Assembly (NCBI GenBank): GCA_047967505.1
Contig: CM106538.1
DNA: 64,000 bases
Strand: one strand, 5' to 3'
From: Dipteris shenzhenensis
Taxonomy: Eukaryota; Polypodiophyta; Polypodiopsida; Gleicheniales
Position 1 is the first letter of the stretch, and each line of letters opens with the position of its first letter. The position numbers and the translations under genes were made by a program. A model generated the notes under the pieces. That model saw only the letters and a list, made by a program, of their open reading frames with translations. It was not told the origin of the DNA and ran no database searches. Positions 11,521 to 22,706 of the stretch are shown one piece after another.

Positions 11521-12425
11521 CTCAATCTAGAGGCATCTGCTAAGTTAGACAACTCCCATTACGGTACATGGAAATACTGAATGGAGACCATTCTTGTACT
11601 TCAGGACAAATGGGAGTATGTCAATGGGTCTACACCTAGACCATTGGCCAATCCACCTACTAGTAGCTCTACTCCATCTCTTGTCACAGCACCAGCAACA
11701 GGATCTACATCTACACAAACAGTTTCCGCACCAGTAGCAGATCCTGCCATTGCCCGAGTTCAGGCAGAATGGGATAAGTAAGACAAGTATGCCTATCACC
11801 TGATCAAGCAGAATGTGCAAGATGTAATGCTAGGACAACTCAACACAGTCAAGACATCAAAAGAAGCATGGGATATGGTCACAGCTCTCTACGAGTCCAA
11901 GAACACATCCAGGATTCTCACCCTGAGAAACCAGATCAACTAGAGTTTCCGCAACAGCAGTGAAACCGGTCATGCTTATGTACTCCGCATAAAAGACTAC
12001 AACAATCAACTTGCAGCAGCAAGAGAGACTATGAACCCCGCAGAAATGGTTCAAGTCATTCTAAACAGACTAGGAGAGGGATACGAGAATGTAGTCCAGA
12101 GTATTGCCATCCAACGGCAAATTTCGACACAGGCATGTAAAGGTCATTCTAATGATCAAGCATTCACAGCTTCAGACACAAGCAGAGGCAAAGGCAAAGC
12201 CAGAGGCAGATCATATCAAAAAAGTGGTCATCATCAGTGACAAAATCAAAGTCAGCATCAGCATCAACATCATCCTCAACAACATCAGAATCAGCAAAAA
12301 GAGGAAATCATTCCAACCGAGGAAGATTTCAAGGATGATGGAATGCATCCACCAACATGTCAAACATTCAGTGCAGCTACTGTCACAAGTTTGGACACTA
12401 TGAAAGAGATTGCCGCAAGAAGTAG
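11521..12425 (+). pseudogene. Copia gag (UBN2-type), decayed
   Basis: The gag part of the element reads LDNSHYGTWKY at its left, then a Thr/Ser/Pro-rich insert, then a KEAWDMVTALYESKNTS helix region typical of UBN2 gag. It ends in a CCHC zinc knuckle, CSYCHKFGHYERDCRKK, at about 12371-12422. The frame is broken: a TGA replaces a Trp-like position at 11578-11580, a TAA stands at 11779-11781, a TAG at 11941-11943, a frameshift lies after about 12130, and a TAG follows the knuckle at 12423-12425. The start codon is not identifiable. The gag would coat the retroelement RNA in virus-like particles, and this copy cannot make it. Confidence 0.88.
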
Positions 12426-12533
12426 TACGACCAAGGCGGTCAATCTAGCAGTAATCGAGGAAATTCTCGAGGTAGAGGAAATCATCATGGTGAACATTCT
12501 AGTCACAATCATTTTGCAAATGAACATGGAAAT

Positions 12534-13226
12534 ATGGTTCTTGCAAGCGAGAACTTGCATCAGACTAATACAGTGTACCTAGACACTGATTTCAATCCCA
12601 AAGAGGATTACAGCTGTCAAGTCGACCAAGTGGAACAAGATCCTTGGTACATCGACAGCGGTGGATCATCTCACATGACAAATCATCAGGAATGGTTCAC
12701 AAAAATGAAGCCATTAGAAGGACAAAAAAATTTCATCTACATAGCAGACAATACATCAAATCCAGTTCAAGGGACAGGTGTTATCCTTATGAACAATTTC
12801 ACTAGTATAAAAGGATTAGTCAAAGATGTGCTCTATGTTCCGAAGCTCAGCAAGAACCTTTTGTTAGTAGGTCAAATGACGGAACACAATTACAAAGTCA
12901 TCTTCGACGGTGATGAATGCACTATCAGAGACAAATCCAAAAGATGTCAGCTAGTAGCAAAAGGTGTCAAGGAAGGATGCTTATACAGAATGCTAGCTAC
13001 AGTACCAGATAAGCATGCCACGTCATCTCAACCGCAACAGATGCCACTATCTACAAAATGGCACAAGAGATATGGTCATGTCAACTTCAAGTACTTGTTA
13101 GATCACAGGAATCAGAATATGGCAATTGGGATTCCGAAGCTACAGTTTCTTGGAAAGGTTTGCGAAGCATGCTACTTCGACAAACAAAAGCGAACCAACT
13201 TTGTCAAATGTACCTCTCGTGCATAA
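12534..13226 (+). pseudogene. Copia protease and GAG-pre-integrase region
   Basis: An open 230-codon stretch holds the aspartic protease active site DSGGSSHMT at about 12655-12681 and VLYVPKLSKNLL downstream of it. Then comes the integrase zinc-binding HHCC domain (KWHKRYGH ... CEACYFDKQ, about 13056-13185). It closes at a TAA (13224-13226), after which the integrase core continues in the same element. In a live element this would be one polyprotein with gag and RT. The protease motif itself is intact. Confidence 0.9.
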
Positions 13227-14085
13227 GGTATTCTTGATTTGATACATACAAATGTATGGTGTTATGCCCAGACCCGCCGCATCAATGGTTCACTTTATTA
13301 CTTGACTTTCATCGGTGACCAACAGATATTGTTGGGTCTACTTTCTGAAAGAGAAATCTGAAGTGTTTTCCACATTTCAAGAATTCAAAGCCATGGTAGG
13401 AAACCAGATAGGTAGAAAGATCAAGGTCATGAGATCAGATAGAGGAGGTGAATACATGTCTTCAGCATTCACGAACTTTTGCAAAAATCACGGCATTCGG
13501 AGACAATTCACATGTGCAGATACTCCTCAGCAGAATGCAAGAGTTGAAAGGAAGAATGGGACTTTAGCAAACAGTGCTAGAGCAATGCTCAGTGAAAAGC
13601 ATCTTCCGAATGAGTATTGGGTAGAAGAAATAGCTACAACAAACTATTTGCTTAATCGGCTTCCTACCGAACCGATACAAGGTATGACTCCTTATGAAGC
13701 ATTCACTGGAAAAAAGCCACACATTGGGCATCTCTGCATATTTGGTTGCATAGCATATGCCCACATACATGATGATAATCGTAGAAAGTTGGATGCGAAG
13801 TCATGCAAATGCATCATGGTTGGCTACAGTGAAGAAAGCAAAGCATACAAATTGTATGATCCCATCAACCACAAAGTCATTATCTCCAGAGATGTGATCT
13901 TGGATGAGGAATCAAAATGGAAAACCTCACCTACTCAGGAGATAGAAGCATCGACTTCACAGTCATCGACAAAATATGTTGATGAAGAAGAGCAAGAATT
14001 GCTAGCAACACCCCAAGTAGAGCCACAGCAGCTTAGATGGTGTACTAGGGAAATCAGACCTCTAACCAGATTGACATATGCTTAG
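13227..14085 (+). pseudogene. Copia integrase core
   Basis: The first Asp region is damaged: HTNVW replaces the expected SDVW at about 13248, and a frameshift falls near 13310. From 13315 the frame is open for 256 codons. It holds the second Asp and a flanking motif (VMRSDRGGEY, about 13426-13455), the catalytic Glu region (NARVERKNG, about 13534-13560), an ARAML helix, and the GKKPHIGHLCIFGCIAY and KCIMVGYSEESKAYKLY blocks that follow copia integrases. It stops at 14083-14085 in the linker before RT. The Asn-Gly pair common before the Glu is changed to Asn-Ala. Confidence 0.9.
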
Positions 14086-14103
14086 AAAGGCAAAGCAATT
14101 CAG

Positions 14104-14861
14104 GTGGAAACCACCAACTATGCTCTTATGACTACCATCATGGCTACAGAAGAGGCAGTGTACTTCAAAGACGCAGTAGACAAGCCAGAATGGCAAACTG
14201 CTATGAATGAAGAAATGGATGCTTTGTATAAAAATAACACTTGGAAATTATGTGACCTTCCAGTAGGAAAGAAGGCCATAGCAAACAAATGGGTATACAA
14301 AGTGAAGTACAATCCAGATGGCAATATTCAGAGATATAAAGCGAGATTAGTTGCAAAACGATTTGCACAACAATATGGTCAAGACTATGATGAGACTTAT
14401 GCTCCGGTAGCAAAGATGGATTCCATACGGTTCTTGATATCGTGACACTCAGTAAATGGAATGTGTATCAGCTCGATGTCAAGAATGCATTTCTCAATGG
14501 TTACCTAGACAAGGAAGTCTACATGCAACAACCAGCAGGTTATGTTGAACCAGGAAAGGAGAATAAGGTTTGCCATCTCAAGAAAAGACTCTACGGCTTA
14601 AAGCAAGCACCCAGAAGTTGGTACAGTAGAATTGACAAGTATTTTGCTAATCTGGGATACATGAAGTCCAATGCAGATCATACTCTCTACTACAAAGTTC
14701 AAGGGGAAGATGTCATTACTATTGCACTTTTGTACGTAGATGATCTGATTGTGATAGGAAGCAAGGATAGCTTCATTAGAAAATTAAAACAAGACTTATC
14801 TACAGAGTTTGACATGAAGGATCTTGGACTTATGCACTATTGTCTTGGAATTGAGTTCTAG
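14104..14861 (+). pseudogene. Copia reverse transcriptase (copy 2)
   Basis: This RT runs from a KPEWQTAMNEEMDALYKNNTW start through KKAIANKWVYKVKYNPDG and then, after a frameshift at about 14443, [23 protein letters not shown]. It continues through YGLKQAPRSW to the catalytic YVDD (about 14737-14748) and stops after YCLGIEF (14859-14861). RNase H, PPT and 3' LTR are missing. What follows is the composite module instead. The frameshift and terminal stop are identical to those at 389-395 and 803-805. Confidence 0.92.
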
Positions 14862-15327
14862 AGAGATTCTTTGAGAATTAATTCATGATGGTGGTGGCTC
14901 TCATTAGCCACGTTTGTCGTGGCTAATATTCCACCCGACTGGCAGTCAATTACCAGCCACTGAAGTGCCACCACATGGCGTCTTCTTCATGATTACTAGC
15001 CCCCCGTCTAGGGTGGCACCTAAGATTCCACCACAGTGGCCTGCAATTGATATGGATGGAACCCCAGCAAGCTCCAGCCACCACAGTGGCTCAAAATTTA
15101 TAATATATATAAGATCTGTGGCATTTGGCATTTTACTATGTTGCTCTGATCTGCCCATGCTCAGGCTACTTTGCTCCACACACTCTGCTACTTTGCTCCA
15201 CACACTCTGCTACTTTGCTCCACACCCCTCCTCTAGATCTTTTCTGCCCCTGCTCTACTTTGCTCCATGCTCCCTCCTCCAATTCTCATCACTCATCTGC
15301 TCCCCTACTCACCCACTCATCTTCAAC

Positions 15328-15612
15328 ATGCCTACTACGACCCCCCCTCGATGCTCTGTGATCCCAATGTTATATGCCTTCTCATATAAGGTGATTGTGT
15401 TGCACTCACCTGGAGTAGAAATGCTAGCACTAGTGGAGACCCTTCGTTCCCACAGTCAATTCCCCACACATCTACATGTCACCACCTTAGATGACATGCT
15501 CATAGAGGGCCTCTTTATGGATGTGATGTATGGGTTCCCCCTAGATGTCGACGAAGGCCTTAGTATTTTCAGAGCAGAGTACTCTAGACTTGTTGGGGGG
15601 GCCGTAATCTGA
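15328..15612 (+). pseudogene. Hypothetical ORF of the composite module, truncated copy
   Basis: This is the counterpart of 1249-1617. The ATG is conserved and the frame reads 94 codons before TGA at 15610-15612. Copy 1 has CGA (Arg) there, so a C-to-T change at a CpG ended the frame. The remaining codons match closely, with amino-acid changes near the N-terminus (Leu-Asn to Pro-Thr), Ser to Tyr and Arg to Gln. No family is recognised. Confidence 0.35.
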
Positions 15613-16227
15613 GTCCTGGCAATGTGCATGGTCTTTGGCCTCTCCATCGTATCCTCCTTTAGCTTCCTAAAACAAGCTAAACTGGTGGAAAATTGAGTCA
15701 TACAAATTCCCTCTTGCTTAGATGAGGCTCTCAGCAATGGCTGGATGTAATCTTTTGGGCTCTCAACGATCTTTTGGCTCATTGGATGTAATGTTGTGGT
15801 CTCTAAGGCATTCTTGTAATCTCTTTTTGTTTAATTTGAGGCTCTCAGTATGCACAGTTGTTAACTTTTATATTTTGAATGGTTATGGCTGCTACCTGTA
15901 ATCTTTTGGCCTTTAAGGCTCTCAGCAATTGCCGAGTTTTTATAAATGTAAGATCCTCTGTTCAATTTTTACTCAGTATAAGTTGATAATTTTTATATAA
16001 CCTGTTATTGGATGTAGATGTACATTGTAATCTCTTTTGCTTAATTTTCACTTGAGAAATTGTACTTTTGCCCTCATTTATATTTATTGCAACAAGGACT
16101 AAAATACCAGGAAAGATGGACTTCCTTGGTTTATGACCAAAATAGCGCTAAAATAACTCCTACGATCCCACCGTTGTGGTTGCATGGAGATACATCTAGA
16201 AAAATACAATTAAACTTTCAGAAATTG

Positions 16228-16381
16228 CAATTGAGGATATGGCCCTTGAGGGGTCCTCTCTAGGGGCAAGGGCCATATCGACGTGCATTATACAATATCC
16301 AAGATGCCACTGGACAAAAATGGCATATCGATATGGCCCTTGCCCCTAGAGGGGACCCCTCAAGGGCCATATCGTCAATTG
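16228..16381. repeat. 54-bp inverted repeat (foldback), copy 2
   Basis: Arms at 16228-16281 and 16328-16381 with a 46-nt loop. The fit is better than in copy 1, because CCCCTAGAGG in the right arm restores pairing that CCCATAGAGG loses at 2255-2308. Only two mismatched positions remain. Confidence 0.9.
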
Positions 16382-16544
16382 GATTTTGCTTTGTTGCACA
16401 ACAGAATACATTTTCCTTGGTACACATACATATAACTCAAAGAACTAGCGCAGTGGCTTTCATAGATCTCCTTCTGTTTGCCAGCACGCTGGTCGTCATA
16501 GACTTCCTCCTGTAATACGTAAAAATAGGTACTTTAGCTATAAC

Positions 16545-17010
16545 TCTAAGAACCAGCACGGTGGTCTTTCCAAGACAACCTTGAATTCTAAGCGATGATA
16601 GGTCGTTAGAGGCTAGAGAATATTGCGCTGAGGCAATGTCAGAATGATAGATTGCGTCTCATTATTACGCCAAAAACCAGCGCGGTGGTCTCTCCAGGCC
16701 AACCTATGATTTGCATGGTCTGCGAGCAAAGATGCGACAAAAAGTTGCACGATGACAGGTGGTCAGGCCAAAGACTGTGTGCTGCGGTGGTGTTTAGAAT
16801 GATAGATTGCATCTAATTATTACGCCAAGAACTAGCACGATGAACTCTCTAAGACAACCTTCAATTTTAATGATCTGTATGGGTGTGGTGCCTAGTGACA
16901 AGTGGCAAAGCTACAGCAAAAGGTTGTGCGATGAGACTACGCTGCGCGCAGTAGTGCAGAGATGCCATGTGTCGAGCTATGCGGTGTTCAGAACAAATAC
17001 ATTGTGTCTC
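16545..17010. repeat. CCAGCACGGTGG minisatellite, copy 2
   Basis: Same unit structure as 2465-2965, with starts near 16553, 16677 and 16829. One internal stretch present in copy 1 (about 2865-2890) is missing here. Confidence 0.65.
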
Positions 17011-17817
17011 AGTATTACGCTAGTGTGCCTTCATGACGTCGAAAAAATTTTCGAGGAGAGCATGGGTCCACACAAAATTCAAATATTCACCCAGGAGCGC
17101 ATTACGTCGCGGCCCCAAAATGGCCCCGAAAATACTTCCACAATTGACTACACCCAAGCAAACGTTAACCCTATTGCATTCACTTCTTGCACTCTTTACG
17201 AGTCTATTTATTCCAGCATCAATCCTACATTAAAGGAAAGAAATTAGCACATTGAGCTTGTGAGCTCAAAAGCAGCTTGTTACATCCACAAGAAGAAGTA
17301 ATTGTCAGATCCATGAGTAAAGTCTCTTGATACACATTGGGTAAGCCTTTGACATAGAGCCACAAACATTCTCCAGCATGGACCAATTCTATTTCTCATT
17401 CTTATTTAAGTGGTGATATTCCATTCATGATCCCAAATGAAATCCACGAATCGGAAGAACAAAACTGGCAAAAAATTGTATTGCTCGCTATACAAGCATT
17501 GACTTAGTTTGAATTGCCATAATCATGTTGCAATAGCTCCCTTGGCTAGCAATCACGAATTCCTCTTGATTTTGGCATGAATTGAATTCTTACAAAATAC
17601 ACAATGAGATCAGATTATGTGCCATGGGAGATATTCGATTTATGTTTCAAACATAGATTTACAATAACTACAAAATTTAAGCATTGAACTCATTCGAAAT
17701 AACAAATCCTCATGTTGAAACCCAATGCATTACTTCTTTTTTCCTACTCCATGAGGGCAATACCAATAATTTACTTCTTTTCAAAATTGCTAAAGGGAAG
17801 CTAGTTAAAAGATATTT

Positions 17818-18035
17818 TCATGAGTTTAACATGTAGATATAATTGTAACCATCAAATGGGGCATGCCCTTTTCCATTGGTGGAACGCGCTATACATTTAG
17901 CATAGAAGAAATGACTCAAAGTTGGCAGTTGCCTCTAAATCGACATGCATCTTTCTTTTATGGTTATTTTTTCCTCTTCTCTAATAAGGTCGTCTGTTTC
18001 CTAGCGCCAAAAAAAGAAAAAATATAGGCAGTTGC
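17818..18035. other. C4H 3' flank
   Basis: This spacer holds the presumed 3' UTR of the minus-strand C4H gene. The 11-bp phrase GGCAGTTGCCT occurs twice (about 17924 and 18028). No clear AATAAA signal is present on the minus strand. Weaker AT-rich signals near 17960-17975 could serve. Confidence 0.4.
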
Positions 18036-19744
18036 CTATTCACTCAAAAGAGGCTTCATCACAATTCGGGAATGGTTCTTGATATGGAGACTGAATTGCC
18101 CACCCTTCTCTGCAACGTCCACCTTGTCTTGTCCAGGAGGTGGTAACAACTCAAATGTCTGCACCAGCCTGCCCAGCACGATAGAGAGAATGGGCATTGC
18201 CAGAATTATACCTGGGCAGCTCCTCCTCCCCACTCCAAACGGCACAAACTTGAAATCGTTGCCATTGGCCTCACAATTCTGATTCTCTTCCAAAAACCTC
18301 TCTGGCTTAAAGACCTCCGGATCCTTCCACAGCTTGGGATTATTAGCAAGCCACCAGGCGTTCACCAAAATCTTGCTCTCTGCAGGAATATCATACCCAC
18401 CAAGCTTCGCCTGCTTAATGTTCATGTGAGGAACCAGCAACGGAATGGCCATGTGGAAACGCATCGTTTCCTTGACCACAGCCTGTAGATAAGGCAACTT
18501 GGTGATCTCTGGTTCTGTCACCAGCACTCCACGACCAAGGACCGTGTCCAGCTCTTGCCTCAGCTTCTGTTGAATCTCAGGATTGTTTACTAGCTCGGCG
18601 ATGCCCCACTCGATCGACCAGAGCGTGGTCTCTATGGCTGCAGCACACCAAAAAAACAGGATAGCACATGGCATATCCATACAGAACGAATAATTCTTCA
18701 GACAGAAATCGATTAGCTTAGAAGGAAACAAGTACCAGCCACGTTAATGTTTTCGATGATGTATAGGACGTTATCTTCGTTGATCTCCCCCTTCGTCTCT
18801 GCATCCAGGATATAGTCGATAGCGACCGCTTGGTGGCTAGTCTTGTTACCCTTCTGGCTGACAAGTTTCCTGTGAAATACCCAAACCCCGTAAGCTCCTT
18901 AATTGCTGTAGAAATTGGCACGTGGTGCAGCAACAAGCTGAAATTCTCACTTGTGCTCCTCCACAAAAGCGTCCTTGAAGAGTTGCAGTCGTTTGTCCTT
19001 GACTTCTTGACAGCGTTTGAGGTAATTCTTCAGAAACGGCCTCAGTACAGGAATGAAGTCACCATAATTGTATTCGAAGCTTTGTGCCAGATAACTCCGC
19101 GCGCTGTTGAGAGCCCTCAGTTTCAGGAAGAGCGGGTCGTCCACGCTCTCGAATCTCCTGTTAAAGAGGATCCGGTACATGTTGTTGTACATGAGCAATT
19201 GCAGCCTGTGGCGAAGGACGATTCCAGTCGAAGCCGCATCCTGGTTAGCTTTCACGTCCTCGATGACACTGTCGACCTCTGCTTCCCAGCCTCGCCTGTA
19301 TTGTTGCACCACCTTATTGGTGAAGAAGGGGACAGTCATGATTCTCCTCATCCGCCTCCAATGATCACCGTAGACAGTGAAGACCATGTCTTGCCCGTTG
19401 CCGGTGAAGAGATCAAAGACCACGTTTCGGGTGCGAGACGCGAACTCGACACCCTGAGTGTGGAGGACTTCCTTGGCCATCTCAGGAGAGGAGACAACAA
19501 CGAGGTTGCGCTGGCCCATGCGGAGGAGGAAGACGTCACCATATTTCTGCGAGAGCTCAGCGAGGTTGCGGTGGTTGAGGTCGTCACCGATCTGGAGCCA
19601 ATTGCCAAAGATGGGGAGGGAGAGGGGGCCGGGGGGGAGCTTAAGCTTAAGGGAAAAGAGTTTGGAAGCGAGGAGGGAAAGGAGGAGGATGGCAACGAGG
19701 GAGAAGAGGGAAGTTTCCAGGGAGAAGGGGGGGAGGAAATCCAT
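18036..19744 (-). CDS. C4H: Cinnamate 4-hydroxylase (CYP73A), three exons
   Basis: This is an ER-anchored P450 that hydroxylates trans-cinnamate to p-coumarate, the second step of the phenylpropanoid pathway, using cytochrome P450 reductase. The exons on the minus strand are 19744-18951, 18869-18736 (134 nt) and 18637-18036. All introns are GT-AG and phases agree, giving 509 residues against about 505 in the family. Visible features are a hydrophobic anchor (about 13-30), the PPGP hinge (37-40), the I-helix AAIETT (309-314), K-helix ETMR (366-369), PERF (421-424) and haem loop [11 protein letters not shown] with Cys450. The ATG at 19744 is chosen because the frame upstream has no ATG and the TATA box lies 55 bp away. 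The coding sequence looks intact. The residue after ETMRF is His371, where the family usually has Arg. The two intron positions match the usual C4H layout. Confidence 0.96.
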
Positions 19745-19798
19745 GGGAGAAGCTGTGATGTGCGCGAGAATGGAAGAGAGCAACAAAGCTGAAGCAGG

Positions 19799-19804
19799 TT
19801 TATA
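19799..19804 (-). promoter_or_regulatory. TATA box of C4H
   Basis: On the minus strand the sequence CTCTATAAACC lies 55 bp upstream of the ATG at 19744. A transcription start 25-32 bp downstream would leave a 5' leader of about 25-30 nt. This excludes a start further upstream. Confidence 0.65.
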
Positions 19805-19878
19805 GAGGAAGAAGGTGAATGTCTTCGAAGCTATAACAACTTCGAGAGACGTAACATTGGAGACTTATTAGAATCCAT

Positions 19879-19890
19879 GGTTACGTAACC
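19879..19890. promoter_or_regulatory. GGTTACGTAACC palindrome in C4H promoter
   Basis: A perfect 12-bp palindrome with an ACGT core sits about 75 bp upstream of the C4H TATA box, a usual distance for a bZIP site. A TTGACC (W-box-like) lies beside it at 19894-19899. No AC element of the ACCWACC type was seen. Confidence 0.45.
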
Positions 19891-20303
19891 ATTCTTGACC
19901 CTTTCGTCCCTCTCCCCGTAATCTCCCCCCATGCTTTCGATGATTTCATCCCGATGATCTCATTCCCATGATCTCACCTCGAACCCTCGAATTTGCGCCG
20001 CGCCTTGCCTCGCCTCGCTTTCAATCATCTCACCTCGAATTCTCGAGCTCGCCCCCCCCCTCGACAACCACCCGCCACCCGAATGCGAGCTTCGTGCAAC
20101 CAGTGCACCTAGTGGCTACCAAAAAGCCCCACTCTGCATGCTTCAAGCTAAAATGAGAGATTCATTCATGGTCATGGGGCTGGTGAGGTAACTCCAATCA
20201 TACATGACGTCACAGGGCCACAAATCATGCTACTGCCAACCAGACGTCCCATTTTCGGTGCCCGATGATTATTAGCTCGGGTCCCCTGCTTTGCCATTGC
20301 ACC

Positions 20304-20381
20304 AAGGGGACCAGCTCTAAGCCATAATAAGTCCTTTGCATAATAAGGGGACCAGCTCTAAGCCATAATAAGTCCTTTGCA
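20304..20381. repeat. Tandem duplication, 41-bp period
   Basis: A 37-bp block beginning AAGGGGACCAGCTC and ending AGTCCTTTGCA is present at 20304-20340 and again at 20345-20381 without change, separated by TAAT. Confidence 0.9.
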
Positions 20382-22338
20382 CATCAGTTCTCCAATGGAA
20401 CATAACAAGTATAGGGTGGCGGACTTGTGTTAACAAAAAACATTTTCCCCAACAAACCACAAAACCTGGGTTTTAAAATTTTTGAAGGTTTTTCTTGAGA
20501 ATTCACACATTTTTTAGCTAAAGTGAAACTAAGTTACCTAAATTTTCACAAATTTTATGACATTGAGAAAATGAAATTGTTGGAGGTTCATTATATATAT
20601 TTTATAGGTTTTCTGTGAACACTGTGGTGGCGGATGGGGGGCGGATGCGGTTTAGAAAAATCATGGGCTATGCTTATAATGGTCTTAGGCCATGCTTAGA
20701 ATGCTAGTAGATGCAACCATTCTTGACCCATTCCATTTTACATATGTTGGGAAAACATCCTCACAATATGCCCCAAAAAGTCCTTTGCCCATTGGAAGAG
20801 GTTCTCTTATGCAATTAACTTCACTTCTTGTGAGTCACTACATCATCAAATGAAGTGCCTTCAAAGCATTCATTGAAAAACCCTTGCCGTCAAAGCATTA
20901 ATTGAAAAACCCGTCCTTATATATGGTTTTTGGACCTATTAAGGAATTATGAAAAGTGATTGAGTTTTTATCTAATCTCAGTTGATGCTCCCTTTTCCTT
21001 TTCTTTTAGTTAAGCTAACCCATTTAAAAAATAAGTTAACGACTAAAATGGAAAATTAATACTATAGTAGGGAATTTGAGAACTTTTAAATAGTTTGGAA
21101 AATTCCAATATGGTTAAGTTTGGCCACATGATCAAATCTTAACCCCTTACTTGAAAACCGGGGGGGGGGGGGGGGGGGGGCATTATGTAAAAACCTGATA
21201 TAGCACATGACATCAAGAGGTACTAGAAAAAACCCATGTGTACGGATTTTTATAACCTATATACTATACCCCTTCTGTAAATTTTGAGATGATTAAAGTA
21301 TCCCTTATGTATAAAAATTTTCACTTTTTGAGTTAAAAAACCCTTATGCACATATATTTTCTATAGTAGGGAATCCTCCATGTCCCACTTCAAATAAGGG
21401 GTAAGATTTAGCCCACTTCAAATAAGGGGTAAGATTTAGCCAAATGTCAAATACTAACTCCTTATTTGAAAGTGGGACCTCTAACGTAGGTCCATTACCT
21501 ATCCCCAAAAGTATTATCATGGGTTAGTGACCAAGTCTCTTTATCTTAACTCTTGAGGCAACTAAGGTGGTGAGTACCTAAATCGGTTGAAAGATGGTGA
21601 CTCGTCATTCTTGTCATGAAAACTTAACTCTATTAGGAGACCTTTTGTGTTTGCACAAGAATTTCCTTCTCCTCATGCAAAATTTCTTCCACTATAAGAA
21701 TATCAAGGCACAAATGCTCCTTCATGGCAAGTACCTTGGTGGAGCTTGGTGACTCTACTAGGAGGTCCACCTTTGAAATTGTGGGAATTAATCTATGTAC
21801 GAGGCCAAAAAAGCAAAAAATTGAGGATTTACAAGGGAAAATAATACCAAAGTAATGGTTTTATTATAATCTCTCAAACACATGTTTTCATATAGGGCCC
21901 TCTTGTAGAGCACCCTTTTGACAAGAAGCTTTGCTAGGACTCCTAAGGGCAACTTAAAAAAATTCAGCCATCTTGCATGTATCTACAAATGAACCAATGC
22001 ATCCCTTGGCCAACAATAACATTTCCCTCATGAGTTGGCATGAACTAAATCCTTACCCAATACATCATTCTAATTGACAAAGAGATCACACGATGTGCCA
22101 TGAGGAGATATTTTGGCCATGTGTGGAGAAATATGGGCATACAAAGAATAGCCACATAACTTAATGGTGGGCTCCTGAGCTCGATGTATAGGAAAATATT
22201 GAGTTTAAGTCTTCATGGATCTTTATAGCATTTATTTTGGCACATTTTTTTGTGGGACAAATTGTGTAAGAATGAGCTAGCAAGGGTTGTGCCAAGGATT
22301 TAATTTCACTCGCTTACTCAGATACACCCTCTCCCCCT

Positions 22339-22389
<51 letters not shown>

Positions 22390-22635
22390 AGGGGTGCACT
22401 ACTAAGAAATCTTAGGTATCACGTGCTCTCAAGGGGTATTAAAAAAACCCCTCAACTAAATTTTTTTCCTCAATAAAAGCACCCCTTATGAACAAATGGA
22501 TTTTTTTCTGAAGTTGAATTTAAAAATCCCTCTTATTATTGTAATCTTGTTAAAATGTTTCCAAAAGTGGGATTAAAATACCCCTCCTTTTGAATGCATG
22601 TGGTACACTCAAATTTATGGAGGTGAACCCCTAGA

Positions 22636-22706
<71 letters not shown>

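Larger units (their letters stand above)
14248..17817 (+). repeat. Composite duplicated module, copy 2
   Basis: This is the partner of 195-3767. Here the module is continuous on its left with a longer copia element (gag to RT), so this copy is nearer the parental arrangement. Its right border at about 17817 falls roughly 220 bp past the 3' end of the minus-strand C4H gene. Confidence 0.9.

Noticed and set aside
19744-19786. C4H start upstream at a TTG giving 14 extra residues
   Set aside because: There is no ATG, and the TATA box at 19799-19804 would leave almost no leader.
18830-19792. A 320-codon plus-strand frame antisense to C4H exon 1
   Set aside because: It mirrors the GC-rich coding bias of C4H on the other strand, ignores the intron and has no motif of its own.
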